A stretch of 64,000 bases of DNA from Koleobacter methoxysyntrophicus. GTDB taxonomy: Bacteria > Bacillota > Thermosediminibacteria > Koleobacterales > Koleobacteraceae. Made by a program: the position numbers and the translations under genes. The notes beneath the pieces are model-generated. The model made no database searches. It had not been told where the DNA came from and worked only from the letters and a program-made list of their open reading frames with translations. Below, one piece after another: positions 8,516 to 17,207 of this stretch. Position 1 is the first letter of the stretch; the number at the start of each line of letters is the position of its first letter. Location of the stretch: NCBI RefSeq assembly GCF_017301615.1, contig NZ_CP059066.1, forward strand, positions 1,082,001 through 1,146,000. The letters run 5' to 3'.

Positions 8516-9418
8516 ATGGAATTCAGACACGGGCTGGGAATCTTTTATGCAGCTGTCGGTACCCTGTTTTTTGCAACCAGTCCCATTTTTACCCTCCTTA
8601 TTCAGGGGATTTCACCTGGCGGGATTGCTTTTTTGAGGATGTTCCTTGGTTCTATGTTTATCCTGGCTTTTGCAAAACTGCGGGGAAAAAGGATAACAAT
8701 CCCCGGAACGGACCTGAAAAAATTCCTCCTTTACGGATTCATTGCTGCAATGCACTTTTTATTCTATATTTATTCGCTGTTTTATACTACAATAGCCCAC
8801 AGCCTGAGTATTGTTTATACCGCCCCTATTTTTGTAACCCTGTTATCCAGTTTAGTATTAAAGGAACCCCTGCCAAGATATAAATATATCGGTATAGGTC
8901 TTGTAATCATCGGAATAGCAGTTATCACAGGCTTTGAGCCATTATTGAGCAGCAGAATGATTATAGGAGACATGATGGCCCTGGTTTCTGCTTTCTGCTT
9001 TGGTCTATATTCTGTGGCAGGTAGGAAGGAAAGAGAGAATTATACCCTTTTCCAGTATACCTTCTGGCTGTATTTATTCGCTGCTATTTTTTTGTTGCCC
9101 TTTGGAGCAGGTTCCCTGAAGCCGGATTATCTAATTAAGGCGGCTGTCCCTATAATATTTTTGGCTCTGCTGCCCACAACCCTTGGTCATACGATGTATA
9201 ATGCAAGTGTCAGGCATACCCACGCTGCATATTCCAACCTGATTTCCACCCAGGAGGTGACCGGTGGGATAATTCTGGGATATTTTGTGCTGAACCAGGT
9301 TCCGGGTATTAATACATTCCTTGGCTGTGGTATAATGTTCGCGGGACTGGGGATAGTACTAATTGACAGAAATCCTTTTTCTGACATAAGCAAAAAACGG
9401 AAGGAAAATGCTAATTAA
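8516..9418 (+). CDS. DMT-superfamily (EamA) transporter
   Basis: A 300-residue integral membrane protein made of two EamA repeats of about five helices each, the usual ten-helix drug/metabolite transporter layout. Repeat 1 holds FFATSPIFTLLIQGISPGGIAFLRM and ends with the family segment VYTAPIFVTLLSSLVLKEPL-P; repeat 2 ends with the matching LISTQEVTGGIILGYFVL. Family members export metabolites or amino acids; the substrate is not predictable. ATG with strong AAAGGAGGG site. It stands alone between the MITE-like element and the peptidase gene. Confidence 0.93.
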   Translation: MEFRHGLGIFYAAVGTLFFATSPIFTLLIQGISPGGIAFLRMFLGSMFILAFAKLRGKRITIPGTDLKKFLLYGFIAAMHFLFYIYSLFYTTIAHSLSIVYTAPIFVTLLSSLVLKEPLPRYKYIGIGLVIIGIAVITGFEPLLSSRMIIGDMMALVSAFCFGLYSVAGRKERENYTLFQYTFWLYLFAAIFLLPFGAGSLKPDYLIKAAVPIIFLALLPTTLGHTMYNASVRHTHAAYSNLISTQEVTGGIILGYFVLNQVPGINTFLGCGIMFAGLGIVLIDRNPFSDISKKRKENAN

Positions 9419-9472
9419 TGTAGAATGTTATAATAGTTATTTTGCGATTTTTTAAGCGGAAGGAGGGGTGAA

Positions 9473-10843
9473 ATGCTCCGGGAAGATAACGAGGCTCATA
9501 AAACAGCGAAAAAGAGGAGACTTCACCCGGTTTTGCTTGGGATTATCGCGTGTGCCCTCCTAATTACGGGTTTTGCCCTGTATTACAATAACAATACGGC
9601 CTTTTGCGTTGTTGTAGATGGGGAAGAGATAGGGGTAGTAAAGAATAAAGAAGACTTTCAGTCTGTCATCGATGAGCTGGCCCGGGAAGCAGAGGAACGG
9701 CTGGGGTCAGAGGTGAAATTCCTGATAGAGGCCGACTTCAGAAGGATTAAGGGTTTAAGTTTAGATATAACCCCGAAGGAAGAAATCAAGCAGGTTTTGA
9801 ACTCTAAAATGGAGTATAAGGTTAAGGCAGCTGCTGTTCAGATTTCGGGGGAAAAGGTGGTCTGGGTAGAGGATGAAGAGGCTGCCCGAAGGGTGCTTGA
9901 TGCTGTTAAGGCTGCCTTTATAGAGGAAGATGAGAATTCAAAACTGGAAGGCGTAGAAATCGAAGAAGAGGTCCTGATTGTGGAAGATTACGTATTTCCC
10001 GATAAGGTACTGGATGAAGAAAATGCAGTAGCAATCCTTCTCAGGGGAACCGATGAAATCAAGGTCCACAAGGTCAAAAAGGGAGAATCCCTCTGGTTAA
10101 TTGCAAGAAATAACAGCATGACTGTTAGTGACCTAAAGAATGCCAATCCCGACATAAAATCGGAGACCCTTCAGATAGGCCAAGAACTGAACCTAATTGT
10201 TCCAAAACCCTACCTGAATGTGGTTACAAGGGAGATTATTACATATAATAAGGGAATTCCATATTCCACAAAAGTAGAGTATGATGACAGCCTCTGGTCA
10301 TGGGAAACACGGGTAAAGCAGAACGGAATTTACGGAACGAAAGAGGTAACGGCAAGGGTTATCCGCAAGAACGGGGTTGAAGTCGAAAGGGAAATCCTTG
10401 AAGAAAGGGTGTTGAAGGAACCCGTTTACAGGATTCTGACAAGAGGAACGAAAACCGCCCCTTCAAGGGGTACCGGCAGATTTCTATGGCCGACAATAGG
10501 AAGAATCTCCTCTCCATTCGGGAAAAGAGGAAGAGAATTCCATACAGGGGTTGACATAGCGGCATCCGTCGGCACACCGGTTAAGGCTGCGGACAGCGGT
10601 ACTGTTACCTTTGCCGGCTGGAACGGCGGCTATGGGAGGCTGATTATTGTGGACCATGGAAACGGTTTTACTACATATTATGCCCATAACAGCAAACTGC
10701 TGGTGGGTGTAGGCGATAAAGTAGAGAAGGGACAAACCATTTCCCTTGTGGGCAACAGCGGGAGGAGCACAGGACCCCATTTACATTTTGAAATCAGAAA
10801 AAACGGAGAACCGTTGAATCCCTTGAACTTCTTCGAGAAATAG
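9473..10843 (+). CDS. LysM-G5-M23 cell-wall endopeptidase
   Basis: A 456-residue murein hydrolase of the type that cuts peptide cross-links. One N-terminal membrane segment (about 22-42) precedes a long helical region. A LysM domain (about 200-245, HKVKKGESLWLIARNNSMTV) binds peptidoglycan; a G5 domain (about 248-330, VVTREIITYNKG...) follows. The C-terminal M23 domain holds the zinc ligands in HTGVDIA and the catalytic HLHFE within STGPHLHFEIRKNG. Domain order matches clostridial spore- or vegetative-wall M23 proteins. The ATG at 9473 has an AAGGAGGGGTG site. Confidence 0.95.
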   Translation: MLREDNEAHKTAKKRRLHPVLLGIIACALLITGFALYYNNNTAFCVVVDGEEIGVVKNKEDFQSVIDELAREAEERLGSEVKFLIEADFRRIKGLSLDITPKEEIKQVLNSKMEYKVKAAAVQISGEKVVWVEDEEAARRVLDAVKAAFIEEDENSKLEGVEIEEEVLIVEDYVFPDKVLDEENAVAILLRGTDEIKVHKVKKGESLWLIARNNSMTVSDLKNANPDIKSETLQIGQELNLIVPKPYLNVVTREIITYNKGIPYSTKVEYDDSLWSWETRVKQNGIYGTKEVTARVIRKNGVEVEREILEERVLKEPVYRILTRGTKTAPSRGTGRFLWPTIGRISSPFGKRGREFHTGVDIAASVGTPVKAADSGTVTFAGWNGGYGRLIIVDHGNGFTTYYAHNSKLLVGVGDKVEKGQTISLVGNSGRSTGPHLHFEIRKNGEPLNPLNFFEK

Positions 10844-10937
10844 ATTCAGGTAGGAGGGGGCGACTAAACTCCCTACCTTTCATATACAAGAATTTAGTTC
10901 TGTATACGACAGAACTATCTCCCATATCTGTCATACA

Positions 10938-10978
10938 TAGAAGGGATGGTAATAGGAAACCATCCCTTCTATATTTTC
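10938..10978 (+). terminator. Terminator hairpin downstream of the M23 gene
   Basis: Thirteen-base perfect stem TAGAAGGGATGGT (10938-10950) / ACCATCCCTTCTA (10959-10971) with an 8-base loop, then TATTTTCT. Two weaker hairpins precede it at about 10850-10880 (GGTAGG/CCTACC) and 10896-10916 (AGTTCTGT/ACAGAACT). Confidence 0.75.
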
Positions 10979-11012
10979 TAAGATCAGGTCTTCTTGGCAC
11001 ACATATAATAAC

Positions 11013-11044
11013 CCCGGAGATATCCGGGATTTTTTATTTTTTTT
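11013..11044 (+). terminator. Intrinsic terminator
   Basis: CCCGGA-gata-TCCGGG (11013-11028) followed by ATTTTTTATTTTTTTT. It stops plus-strand transcription just before the convergent DUF441 gene. Confidence 0.9.
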
Positions 11045-11045
11045 A

Positions 11046-11501
11046 CTACTTAAACAATCTGGCAATTTCAATAAATAATGCGGCTATTCCGGCCGCTACA
11101 AGTGGGCCTGTCGGGACCCCGTTAAAAAAGGAGGTACCCAAAATACTGCCGAAAATCAAACCGACCATTACTTCAGGGCTTAATTTTAAGAGGTTTACTC
11201 CTTTCCTGGCCAGAACAGCAGAGCAGATCCCAACTATAGTAGCTATTAACCCCTCAAGGGAGAAGATCCTCCTGTATATTATCTCTATGGATATATCCCC
11301 CGAGGCCAGGGGCAAAAGTATACCTATTATGAGAAAAACCAGACCTGCATCGAAAAATACGTTTTGCCAGTTTGAAGATATGTTAACTATTTTGCTTACC
11401 GATAATGATAAAATTAAACCCGATGCACAGGCTACCAGATGGTTTTTGCTCAACAAACCCAAAACAAAAAAGAAAAAGAGCACCCGCATAGGTTCTTTCA
11501 C
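11046..11501 (-). CDS. DUF441 family membrane protein (YtwI-like)
   Basis: A 151-residue protein with four hydrophobic segments, matching DUF441 in length and in its conserved blocks: GILLPLASGDIS, the segment AVLARKGVNLLKLSPEVMVGLIFGSILGTSFFNGVP, and the ending GPLVAAGIAALFIE. The function of the family is unknown; it is widespread in Bacillota. It is encoded alone on the minus strand between two plus-strand units. Confidence 0.92.
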   Translation of the reverse strand: MKEPMRVLFFFFVLGLLSKNHLVACASGLILSLSVSKIVNISSNWQNVFFDAGLVFLIIGILLPLASGDISIEIIYRRIFSLEGLIATIVGICSAVLARKGVNLLKLSPEVMVGLIFGSILGTSFFNGVPTGPLVAAGIAALFIEIARLFK

Positions 11502-11647
11502 CGATATCCCCTCCTATGTTAAGGATATGATTTTTTACTGCAAAAAAGAATAGAGATGGATTTTTGTTTTGTCGGTCAAGCACAATGATACTTCGATAAA
11601 AATAATATAAATTGATGAATTTTTATTTTTGAGAGGAGGAACAGATA

Positions 11648-12655
11648 ATGAAGAAATTGTTAATCTTATTTCTGCTAGCCGTGCTGGTAACAATCTCTCT
11701 TACAGGTTGCAAAGGAAAGGGGGAAACAGCGGATCAGATATCACCGGGGGAAAAGGGATACAAGATCAGGATTGCGGAACAGTTCGGTCTTGTTTATGCT
11801 CCTCTGATGATAGCCAGGGAAAAGGGGTTTTTTGAAAAGTACGGTCTTGATGTAGAATGGAAGAGGTTTGGCTCAGGTGGAGCGGCTAGAGAAGCCCTTG
11901 CTTCGGGAGACCTGGATGCAGCTTTTATGGGTATCCCTCCTTTTTTGATTGGGTGGGATAAGGGAGTCCCTGCTAAGGTTGCTTTAGGATACGTAGTTTC
12001 ACCGGTATCTCTGGTTACATATAATCCGGAAATCAGGTCAATCAAAGATTTAAAACCAGGCTACAAGATTGCTCTGCCTTCACCTGGAAGTGTCCAGCAT
12101 ATACTGCTGTCTATGGCAGCAGAGAGGGAATTGGGTGACCCCAGGGCACTGGATGACCTTCTAGTAGCCCTGCCTCATCCCGATGGCGCTGCCGCGATGA
12201 TAGCAAAAAAGGATATCCATGCCCATTTCACTACCCCGCCGTATCTCTTTGAAGAATTAAGTCAACCGGGGTACGTGGAAATCCTCAAAGGGACCGAGGC
12301 CTTCGGTGGGGAATTCAGCTTTAATGTAGGGTTGGTTACCCTTAAGTACCATGATGAAAATCCGCAGGGTTATGCAGCCTTTATCCAGGGGGTAAATGAA
12401 GCCATTGCCTGGATCAATTTAAACAAAAGGGAAGCAGCGAAGATTCTGTCCCCTAAATTCAACCTTCCTGAAGATAAGCTGTATAAGTACATGACATGGG
12501 AAGGGATGAACTATACCACGGCAACATATGGGCTTTTGGAATTTGCAGAATTCATGAAAAAAACAGGGTATATCGGTCGATTACCGAAAGACCTGTCAGA
12601 AGTAGCCTATGAAAACGTTTTGGCGGTAATTGGGAAAAGAGAAGGAGGGCAGTAA
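11648..12655 (+). CDS. ABC importer substrate-binding lipoprotein, NMT1/SsuA type
   Basis: A 335-residue extracytoplasmic binding protein. The signal peptide ends in a lipobox (SLTGC), so the mature protein is lipid-anchored. The body IRIAEQFGLVYAPLMIAREKGFFEKYGLDVEWKRFGSGGAAREALASGDLDAAFMG is the standard opening of the NMT1/THI5-like fold used by nitrate, sulfonate/taurine and thiamine-precursor transporters. No TPP or other riboswitch is visible upstream, so the ligand stays open. The permease and ATPase genes follow at once, forming a three-gene operon. Ribosome site GAGAGGAGG precedes the ATG. Confidence 0.93.
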   Translation: MKKLLILFLLAVLVTISLTGCKGKGETADQISPGEKGYKIRIAEQFGLVYAPLMIAREKGFFEKYGLDVEWKRFGSGGAAREALASGDLDAAFMGIPPFLIGWDKGVPAKVALGYVVSPVSLVTYNPEIRSIKDLKPGYKIALPSPGSVQHILLSMAAERELGDPRALDDLLVALPHPDGAAAMIAKKDIHAHFTTPPYLFEELSQPGYVEILKGTEAFGGEFSFNVGLVTLKYHDENPQGYAAFIQGVNEAIAWINLNKREAAKILSPKFNLPEDKLYKYMTWEGMNYTTATYGLLEFAEFMKKTGYIGRLPKDLSEVAYENVLAVIGKREGGQ

Positions 12656-12677
12656 AACCCCTTTGGGAGGGAACAAA

Positions 12678-13439
12678 ATGGCAAAAACAATGCGGCATTT
12701 GGTAATCGTAGTTATATTGATAGTTTTCTGGGAGCTTTTGGCCCGATCAGGCTGGTATCCCCCTCTGCTATTTCCGCCCCTTCGGGATATATTGAGGTCC
12801 CTTTCTATCCACAAACAGGAGATACTGTACAGGACATGTTATTCTATTTCATTGATCGGAAAAGGCTTCTCTGTTTCAATAGGTGTGGCCTTCCTCTTAG
12901 CAGGGCTGGCAGTTTTCTATAAACCTATTTCCGAAGGGGTTTCTACCCTTATGGGCATAATGCATCCCCTTCCCGCTATAGCTATTTTACCCATAGCCCT
13001 GTTGTGGTTCGGTTCGGGGAACAGGTCCATTATCGCTATAATAATATTCTCTTCCCTGTGGCCCCTAATAGCCAATATATATAATGGATTCCGTTCCGTA
13101 CCCGCAACTCAGCTGGAAGTCGGCAGGAATCTGGGGTTAAAAGGAATGAACTTGATGTTGAAGGTCATGCTCCCGGCAAGCTTACCGCACATACTCACGG
13201 GTCTCAGAATAGGATGGGCCAGAGCATGGCAGGCTTCCGTTGCTGCAGAAATGGTTTTCGGGGCTTCAGGTGGAGAAGGGGGGATAGGGTGGTTTCTATA
13301 TAAAAAGAGGTTCATGATGGAAATCCCGGGGGCATTTGCAGGTCTGACCATAATAATAATCATAGGGATTCTGGTAGAGAATATTATTCTCGCATATATT
13401 GAAAACAATACCATTAAAAAATGGAAGATGGCCGGTTAA
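12678..13439 (+). CDS. ABC importer permease, SsuC/TauC type
   Basis: A membrane subunit of about 253 residues with six predicted helices and the binding-protein-dependent transport motif around LEVGRNLGLKGMNLMLKVMLPASLPHILTGLRIGWARAWQ, including the EAA-like coupling loop. I prefer the ATG at 12678, which follows GGGAGGGAACAAA, over an earlier TTG at 12630 that would overlap the end of the binding-protein gene. It partners the flanking lipoprotein and ATPase. Confidence 0.93.
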   Translation: MAKTMRHLVIVVILIVFWELLARSGWYPPLLFPPLRDILRSLSIHKQEILYRTCYSISLIGKGFSVSIGVAFLLAGLAVFYKPISEGVSTLMGIMHPLPAIAILPIALLWFGSGNRSIIAIIIFSSLWPLIANIYNGFRSVPATQLEVGRNLGLKGMNLMLKVMLPASLPHILTGLRIGWARAWQASVAAEMVFGASGGEGGIGWFLYKKRFMMEIPGAFAGLTIIIIIGILVENIILAYIENNTIKKWKMAG

Positions 13440-13476
13440 TTTTTGCGGATTAGGGATATGAAGGGAGTTGAGAACT

Positions 13477-14283
13477 TTGGCCACAATAATGGATGTAGAG
13501 GGCCTGTGTAAGAGGTTCCAGACCTCAAAAAGTGAAATCACTGCCCTGCATGAAGTAAACTTCCGGGTGCGTCAGGGGGAATTCCTCGCTGTAATAGGGC
13601 CTTCGGGCTGCGGCAAAACAACCCTGTTAAGATGTATAGCAGGTCTTGAATCCCCCAGCCTGGGGGAAATACGTATAAATGACAGGCCGGTAACAGGGCC
13701 GGGAACTGACAGAATGATGGTTTTTCAGGACTTTAACCAGCTTTTCCCGTGGTTAACGGTAAGGGATAATATCCTCTTCCCTCTGAAATTAGTAAATAGG
13801 GGGAAGAATAATATCGAACGGAAGGTGCTGGCAGAATATTACCTGGAATTAGTAGGTCTTGCGGATTACGGTCATATGTACCCTCATCAGCTCTCAGGGG
13901 GTATGAAACAGCGGGTAGCAATAGCCAGAGCCCTTGCCCTTTCGCCAAAGGTGCTTCTGATGGATGAACCCTTCGGGAGCCTGGATGCCATAACACGCAC
14001 CAACCTTCAGGAAGAACTCCTCAATATATGGGAGAAAACGGGGGTTACCATAATATTTGTGACCCATAACATAGAAGAGGCTATAATGCTGGCAGACAGA
14101 ATAATGGTGCTGAAATCAGGCAGGGTTGAAAAGCTCATGATAAATACAGTTACAAGACCGAGGTACTATGATAGCCCTGAATTTGCATCCCTCTGGGAAC
14201 ACCTCCACAATCTTCTGCAGGGAAGAAGGGAAAAAGAAAAGTTAAAGGGAGAAATAAAAAAAGAGGTGGGCCTGGCATTTTAA
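13477..14283 (+). CDS. ABC importer ATPase, SsuB/TauB type
   Basis: The nucleotide-binding subunit of the same importer. Walker A GPSGCGKTT, Q-loop MVFQDFNQLFPWLTV, signature LSGGMKQRVAIARAL, Walker B VLLMDEPFGSLD and the switch His in FVTHNIEEA are intact. The start is probably the TTG at 13477, nine bases after AAGGGAG; the TTG at 13468 abuts that site and ATG 13489 is also possible. Its stop overlaps by four bases the stop of the convergent MFS gene. Confidence 0.93.
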   Translation: MATIMDVEGLCKRFQTSKSEITALHEVNFRVRQGEFLAVIGPSGCGKTTLLRCIAGLESPSLGEIRINDRPVTGPGTDRMMVFQDFNQLFPWLTVRDNILFPLKLVNRGKNNIERKVLAEYYLELVGLADYGHMYPHQLSGGMKQRVAIARALALSPKVLLMDEPFGSLDAITRTNLQEELLNIWEKTGVTIIFVTHNIEEAIMLADRIMVLKSGRVEKLMINTVTRPRYYDSPEFASLWEHLHNLLQGRREKEKLKGEIKKEVGLAF

Positions 14284-15497
14284 CCGGTCCCGCTCTTTTC
14301 TTTTCCCATAATAACCCTCTCATTTATAAATAGGATACCAAAGATTATTGCTATTGCAACTATTCCCGAGGAAAGGGCAAGGGGAATTTCTCTGCCTATT
14401 TTTTCTATAAACCCATATAAGGGAGGGCCGATAGCCACTCCGAAAAACCGTACGGTTCCGTACAGACAGGTTATTATACCCCTGCGTTTTGTGCTGGCAG
14501 AACTGGTGATAAGGGTATTAACGGGAGGAAGCACTCCCCCGACCCCGGCACCGACCAATGTGACTGCAGCAAAAAGAGACCAGAAGAAGGGGAAAACGGC
14601 AAATAACACCTGACCGATTAGTATAACAGCCAAACCGGTTACTATCAGGGTTTTCATATACCGGTTCCTTTTTTCCAGGAATATCCCCAGTGAAAAGGAT
14701 AATACTGCCATTGCAAGAACGGGACCGGCTATTATGATTCCCTTTAAGAAACCCTTAATTTTAAAGGTTACCTCAAGAAGGTCTGAATAAAAGGACAGGG
14801 TCCCGAAGAGAACAAACAGGGCTACCATACCTGCCAGGAAACAGGAAATTAGGGGCATAGCTTTTTTCTGGATGATTTCCTGTAAGGAAATCCTGTATTC
14901 CAGATAACTCTGTTTCTTTAAGTTTTCCTTGGATTCTGAAACCACAAACCGTATGGCAATTCCCGCGGGGATTGCAAGGATACCGTAAATAAAAAAAGGT
15001 GCATACCAGGAGATGAGCCCCGCGGCAGCTCCGGCCAACGGACTTATCACCTTTCCCAGGCCGTTTGCAGCTTCTAAGAACCCCAGGGCTTTTGCCCTCT
15101 CATTGCTCTTAAATATATCCCCCGTTAATGCCATAGCCAGCTGATAGGTCCCCCCTGCCCCGATACCCTGAATTATCCTGCCTGCTAGAATCAGGGGATA
15201 TGGGTTTTCCAGGGTAACGGCTGCAATTCCCGCAATAAGACCGCCCAGGCCGTATATTATCAAGGCAGGTACTATAATGATTACCCTTCCTACATGGTCC
15301 GAAAGCACTCCGGCAAAGGGAATAACGATTCCCGCAGGAATAGAAAAGGCCGTTATTAAAAGGCCTACCCTGAGCTGGGAAATATTTAAAGCCGATTTAA
15401 TTGAAGGCAGAACGGGGATCAGCATGGAATTACCTAAAACCATTATAAAGGGGACCAGACATAAAACGGCAAATTTAAGCTGCATTCCTTTTTTCAT
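14280..15497 (-). CDS. Major facilitator superfamily exporter (multidrug type)
   Basis: About 405 residues with twelve hydrophobic segments. The loop GVLSDHVGRVIIIVPALIIYG carries the MFS motif A (G-x-L-S-D-x-x-G-R), and GRIIQGIGAGGTYQLAMALTGDIF is typical of DHA1/DHA2 drug:proton antiporters. An alternative start at 15578 would add 27 non-membrane residues; the ATG at 15497 begins right before helix 1 and follows GGAAGGAG on the minus strand. Substrate unknown. Confidence 0.88.
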   Translation of the reverse strand: MKKGMQLKFAVLCLVPFIMVLGNSMLIPVLPSIKSALNISQLRVGLLITAFSIPAGIVIPFAGVLSDHVGRVIIIVPALIIYGLGGLIAGIAAVTLENPYPLILAGRIIQGIGAGGTYQLAMALTGDIFKSNERAKALGFLEAANGLGKVISPLAGAAAGLISWYAPFFIYGILAIPAGIAIRFVVSESKENLKKQSYLEYRISLQEIIQKKAMPLISCFLAGMVALFVLFGTLSFYSDLLEVTFKIKGFLKGIIIAGPVLAMAVLSFSLGIFLEKRNRYMKTLIVTGLAVILIGQVLFAVFPFFWSLFAAVTLVGAGVGGVLPPVNTLITSSASTKRRGIITCLYGTVRFFGVAIGPPLYGFIEKIGREIPLALSSGIVAIAIIFGILFINERVIMGKEKSGTG

Positions 15498-15665
15498 ATA
15501 AAATTCATCTCCTTCCGGGTACATATCTAAATTTCCCAATATACACAGGTTTAAAACATGGAATAATATAGAATGCATAATTCGGGTTGTGATGAACTAG
15601 AAATAATAGTAAAATAATAGTTGAAATTATATATTCACCTATAAAAAGAATCCGGGGGGAAGGCT

Positions 15666-16584
15666 TTGAAAAAAACGCTGATAATGGTGGTGGTCCTTAG
15701 TATGGCAGTATTATTTTACCCGATTATGCCGGTTACTGCCCGTGGGGAAGGGCCCGTAACCATAGGGGCAGTAGGGGATATAATGCTGGCCAGAAGGGTT
15801 GAAAAGAAAATAATGACGGAAGGCTATTCCTATCCCTTCGATGAAATGAAACCTATAATGCTGACGGCTGATATCGTTATAGGCAATTTAGAGACATCCC
15901 TTGCTACATCCGGGGAACCGCTGGCGGGTAAAGGTATATGGTTCAGGGCTGATCCCCGGTTGGTTGAAAGCCTTTGCTTCGCCGGTTTTAAAGCCCTATC
16001 CCTTGCAAACAATCACATCCTGGATTACGATTCCCCTGCCCTGCTGGAGACGGTACAGGTCCTTGAAAAAAACGGTATAAGAGCCTTCGGTGCAGGAGAG
16101 AATATAAGAGGATATTGCAAAGGCCAGACAGAAGGCAGATGTAGTTGTGGTTTCCCTCCACTGGGGGGTAGAAAACAGCAACTGGCCAACTCCAGAACAG
16201 CAGCTGCTGGCAAGGGATATCATTGACAGCGGGGCCGATGTCATCCTTGGTCATCACCCTCATGTTTTGCAGGGGGTTGAAATATACAAAGGGGGGGTTA
16301 TTGCTTACAGCCTGGGGAATTTCGTGTTTGACCAGCCTTGGGAAAACAACCGCCAGAGTGTATTCCTCATGATAAACATTAACAGCGGCAGGGTTACGGA
16401 AGTCGGGATGGTCCCGGTATATATAAAAGACCTAAGACCCATTCCTGTATCAGGGGAAATGGGTGTGGAGATTTTGAATAAAATTGCTTACCTATCCGGG
16501 CCTTTCGGGACCCGGATGGGCATAAGGCAGAATTACGGGTGGGTTTTGGGTTTGGAAAAAACTAGGGGGTTATTAGTCCCGTAA
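15666..16584 (+). pseudogene. capA-like (poly-gamma-glutamate synthesis) gene with internal deletion
   Basis: The first part (15666 to about 16110) encodes a signal peptide and the CapA metallophosphatase-like start (VTIGAVGDIMLARRV, IGNLETSL, ALSLANNHILDYD, GIRAFGAGEN). The second part, in another frame from about 16111, encodes the rest (EDIAKARQKADVVVVSLHWGVE, GADVILGHHPHVLQGVEIYK, YSLGNFVFD). Compared with intact CapA proteins about 50-60 residues between GAGEN and EDIAKA are missing and the frame changes at the join. A single out-of-frame deletion explains this. The first piece opens with TTG. The C-terminus otherwise looks undamaged, suggesting a recent event. Confidence 0.85.
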
Positions 16585-16778
16585 GGGCTTAGGGCTTGGA
16601 GAGCAACAAAACCGAAAGGATTCTCTTTGAGGCAGCCCGGGTTTTTGCACATATTTGAAACACACAAAATTATTTGCGACAAAGGTTTATCCCCATTATA
16701 TGATTCATGATGGCAAAACTGAGATGATATCTAATATCATTAATAATGGTAAACAATAACTGAGCAGGAGGGAGTTTT

Positions 16779-16991
16779 ATGGCGGTTATTGATTTCAAAT
16801 GTACACAGTGCGGAAAACAATTTTTCGAGGTCACCACATCAAAAGACAGGGCTAAGGTTAGATGTCCTCAATGTGGAACCAATGAACTTAAGCAGGTATT
16901 TGGAGGAACGGCGTATCTGAAAACCTCTTCAGAAAAAGGCAAAGGGGGGTGCGGCAGAAGCTGCAGCAGCTGTGGCAGTTCATGCGGTTAA
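16779..16991 (+). CDS. FmdB-type zinc-ribbon protein
   Basis: Seventy residues with two CxxC knuckles (FKCTQCGK near residue 8 and VRCPQCGT near 28), the FmdB/CxxC-SSSS zinc-ribbon arrangement, and then the usual flexible tail, here Cys/Ser-rich (CGRSCSSCGSSCG). Family members are small putative regulators of unknown partner. The ATG follows GCAGGAGGGAG. Confidence 0.85.
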   Translation: MAVIDFKCTQCGKQFFEVTTSKDRAKVRCPQCGTNELKQVFGGTAYLKTSSEKGKGGCGRSCSSCGSSCG

Positions 16992-17112
16992 AGGGCGAAA
17001 ATTGTAATAAAAATGTAACAATTGCTTAATAATCATTTAACAATTATTAGCTACAATAGAATTAAGCAAAGCAACACTTTGATCCCCCCTTTAATATATA
17101 CAAATTTTTAAA

Positions 17113-17143
17113 GACGGTCTAATATAGGCCGTTTATTTTTTTT
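17113..17143 (+). terminator. Intrinsic terminator after the zinc-ribbon gene
   Basis: GACGGTC (17113-17119) pairs with GGCCGTT (17127-17133) around a 7-base loop, followed by TATTTTTTTT. Confidence 0.8.
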
Positions 17144-17170
17144 CGCTAAATTACCAGTGAAAAAGTTCCC

Positions 17171-17197
17171 CCTGATTTAATATAATTAAATCAGGGA
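17171..17197. promoter_or_regulatory. Twelve-base perfect palindrome next to a ribosome site
   Basis: CCCTGATTTAAT (17171-17182) and ATTAAATCAGGG (17186-17197) flank three bases. The right arm runs straight into GAGGGGGAAGCT and the GTG at 17208. It may be an operator or an mRNA hairpin that limits ribosome access. Confidence 0.6.
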
Positions 17198-17207
17198 GGG
17201 GGAAGCT

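Noticed and set aside
10995-11015. Sigma-54 promoter at TTGGCACACATATAATAAC
   Set aside because: The -24 half matches but there is no GC ten bases downstream of GG, and it leads into a terminator rather than a gene.
11553-11648. TPP riboswitch upstream of the NMT1-type importer
   Set aside because: None of the conserved CUGAGA or GAACCUGAUC elements is present in the short leader.
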